NCBI GenBank assembly: GCA_039916225.1
Contig: JBDSLU010000253.1
Coordinates: forward strand, 1-16,315
From: JBDSLU01 sp039916225
GTDB taxonomy: Bacteria; Acidobacteriota; Vicinamibacteria; Vicinamibacterales; Vicinamibacteraceae
Reading direction: 5' to 3'
DNA length: 16,315 nucleotides
Translations under genes and position numbers: made by a program
Shown: piece after piece, positions 15,243 to 16,315 of the stretch
How the letters are laid out: every line of letters begins with the position of its first letter
How positions within the stretch are numbered: position 1 is the first letter of the stretch
The notes under the pieces: generated by a model
What the model was told of the DNA's origin: nothing
The model's database searches: none
What the model saw: only the letters and a program-made list of their open reading frames with translations

Positions 15243-15523
15243 CGCGCCGGTTCGAGCGTGCCGGCGAGGCGTGGCGTGACCGTGACGCCCGTGCTGGCGT
15301 CGAACGCCGCGTGGTAGGCGTCGTTGGCGATGACGAGGCGTCCGGCCGGATGGCGCCGCGCCTCTTCGCGCAGATGCGCGAGGTCCGACGACAATCGGGA
15401 GGGCAGCAGCGGTCGGTTCTGCGGGGTCGCAGCTGTGGGTGGGGGAGCCGCCGCCGGCTGCATGGCCGCGAGCGTCACCCCGAGGACCATCACCGTCGCC
15501 GTTCCGCCGCTCCAGACGCGCAT
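15194..15523 (-). CDS. small secreted protein of unknown function
   Basis: A protein of 109 residues that I do not recognise. It starts at ATG 15523, eight bases after a strong GGGAGG Shine-Dalgarno sequence (on the minus strand), which supports it as a real gene. Residues 1-26 (VMVLGVTLAAMQPAAA at the end) form a signal peptide. A Pro/Ala/Thr-rich linker follows (27-42), then a short globular part with a charged helix (SDLAHLREEARRHPAG) and probable strands (RLVIANDAYHAAFDASTGVTVTPRL). No cysteines, metal motif or membrane segment appear after the signal. Its last 16 codons lie antisense to the end of the cytochrome gene, so the C-terminal tail (YWLAVLVPAGGTVRR) may be a recent extension through a lost stop. 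It follows the TonB-dependent receptor gene on the same strand after 122 bases. Confidence 0.6.
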   Translation of the reverse strand: MRVWSGGTATVMVLGVTLAAMQPAAAPPPTAATPQNRPLLPSRLSSDLAHLREEARRHPAGRLVIANDAYHAAFDASTGVTVTPRLAGTLEPARYWLAVLVPAGGTVRR

Positions 15524-15599
15524 CGTCGTGTCCTCCCAGGACGCCCGGCCTGACGGCGCGTCTCTTTGAAGGAACGATACGGACGATGCGAGCGAACGC

Positions 15600-15638
15600 G
15601 CGTGCCGGGCTCGCGGAGCGCGAGAGGCCCCGGCACGC
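15600..15638 (-). terminator. strong hairpin just after the TonB-dependent receptor gene
   Basis: GCGTGCCGGG (15600-15609) pairs perfectly with CCCGGCACGC (15629-15638). Inside it CTCGCG (15610-15615) pairs with CGCGAG (15619-15624) around a GAG loop, leaving only AGGC unpaired, for 16 base pairs in all. On the minus strand it starts seven bases after the receptor's stop codon. There is no T-run, so termination may be Rho-assisted, or the hairpin may protect the mRNA end. It also separates the receptor from the small secreted gene. Confidence 0.5.
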
Positions 15639-15645
15639 ATGTCTG

Positions 15646-16315
15646 CTAGAACAGGAACTTCACCCCGAGCTCGGCGCGGCGGAGCGTGTCCGCCGACGAG
15701 ATCACGCCGAACGACGCGGTGCCCAGGGTCAAGCCCGGCGCGTTCCAATTGACCTGGTTGAACAGGTTGAACACCTCGGCGCGGAGCTGAATGCGGCGCG
15801 TGCCACCCAGCTGAATCAGCTTCATGAACGATACGTCGGTCGAGCTGAACTTCGGCCCGCGCAGGTAATTGCGCGGCGTGTTGCCGAAGGTGTACTGGTC
15901 CGGCTGGGCGAAGGCGGTCGGGTCGATGCAGTTCACCAGCCCCAGCCCGTTCGGGTTCGTCTGGCAGCCGAACGCGACGTCGGCGTTGACGAGGTTGGGA
16001 CGCTGATTGGGCTGGCCGATGTTGGCGCGATCGGTCGAGACGATGACGTTGAGCGGCGTGCCGCTCTGGATCGTCGACACGCCGGCGACCTGCCAGCCGC
16101 CCAGCGTGCCTTTCAGCAGGCCGTTCGTCGAGTCCGCGAAGAACGGCAGGTCCCACACGTAGCTCAGCACGAGCCGGTGCGGCACGTCCCAGTTGGCCGG
16201 GCCGTAGTCGCTGTAGATGTCGTAGTTGTTGACGATGCGGCCGCCGCCGTTCGAGTGGGTGGCCATGTCGCGCGTCTTCGACCACGTGTAGTGGGCGTTG
16301 ACCATCAGCCCCTTG
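15646..16315 (-). CDS. TonB-dependent receptor (Oar-like), C-terminal part only
   Basis: The frame is open to the window edge (KGLMVNAHYTWSK...), so the 5' end is missing; about 222 C-terminal residues are visible. They have the pattern of the large acidobacterial receptors with a carboxypeptidase-regulatory-like plug: VNAHYTWSKTRDMATHSNGG, NWDVPHRLVLSYVWDLPF, GGWQVAGVSTIQSGTPLNV, FNTPR-type turns and RIQLRAEVFNLFNQVNWNAPG. The sequence ends ELGVKFLF, with the terminal Phe needed for outer-membrane insertion. Complete members are usually around 1,000 residues or more and import large substrates, often glycans or peptides, using TonB energy; the substrate is not readable here. The ATG at 16305 is internal, not a start. 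Confidence 0.92.
   Translation of the reverse strand, partial: KGLMVNAHYTWSKTRDMATHSNGGGRIVNNYDIYSDYGPANWDVPHRLVLSYVWDLPFFADSTNGLLKGTLGGWQVAGVSTIQSGTPLNVIVSTDRANIGQPNQRPNLVNADVAFGCQTNPNGLGLVNCIDPTAFAQPDQYTFGNTPRNYLRGPKFSSTDVSFMKLIQLGGTRRIQLRAEVFNLFNQVNWNAPGLTLGTASFGVISSADTLRRAELGVKFLF

Noticed and set aside
15524..16285. Upstream extension of the small secreted protein's frame, antisense-shifted within the receptor gene
   Set aside because: The extension is Arg/Pro-rich shadow sequence. The Shine-Dalgarno site and signal peptide fix the start at 15523.

Overview
The window is GC-rich (roughly two thirds G+C by eye) and densely coding. Its gene content points to a member of the Acidobacteriota, most likely Vicinamibacteria or a relative. 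The strongest clues are a VWFA-related protein of the acidobacterial type, an orphan duplicated permease of the ADOP type, and the C-terminal end of an Oar-like TonB-dependent receptor. This assignment rests on family knowledge; no rRNA or other marker gene is present. I see no mobile element, CRISPR array, tRNA or rRNA.

Layout from left to right. (1) 3-1543, plus strand: the 3' end of a TPR protein, fused by a TGATG stop/start overlap to a secreted VWA protein with an intact MIDAS site. (2) 1715-4158, plus: an ADOP permease split in two by a one-base loss near 2240-2244. A large inverted repeat (4161-4211) separates it from the next genes, which run toward it. (3) 6180-4228, minus: a secreted protein whose C-terminal half looks like a trypsin fold with its catalytic His and Ser replaced, then a secreted azurin/auracyanin-like blue copper protein. 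(4) 6229-7917, plus, divergent from (3): a secreted M28 metallopeptidase with all metal ligands. (5) 12067-7943, minus: a tight three-gene unit of an outer-membrane barrel protein, a short PstS-like periplasmic protein and a hybrid histidine kinase. (6) 14223-12282, minus: a Tat-exported sugar phosphate isomerase/epimerase-like protein, then a VanZ-TPR fusion. (7) 14349-15242, plus: a membrane-anchored di-heme cytochrome c. Its 3' end overlaps a small secreted protein of unknown function on the minus strand (15523-15194). (8) 15646-16315, minus: the C-terminus of a TonB-dependent receptor, cut by the window edge and followed by a strong hairpin.

Most products are predicted to be exported or membrane-bound. 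The most system-like part is the 12067-7943 unit. The genes are coupled (TGATG overlap, then a 7-nt gap whose Shine-Dalgarno sequence overlaps the preceding stop). The encoded parts are an outer-membrane barrel, a single-lobe binding protein without an ABC transporter, and a kinase with a periplasmic four-helix-bundle-like sensor. I infer an envelope-sensing pathway; its ligand and its phosphorelay output cannot be read from this window. The second point of interest is the apparent pseudo-protease at 4777-6180.
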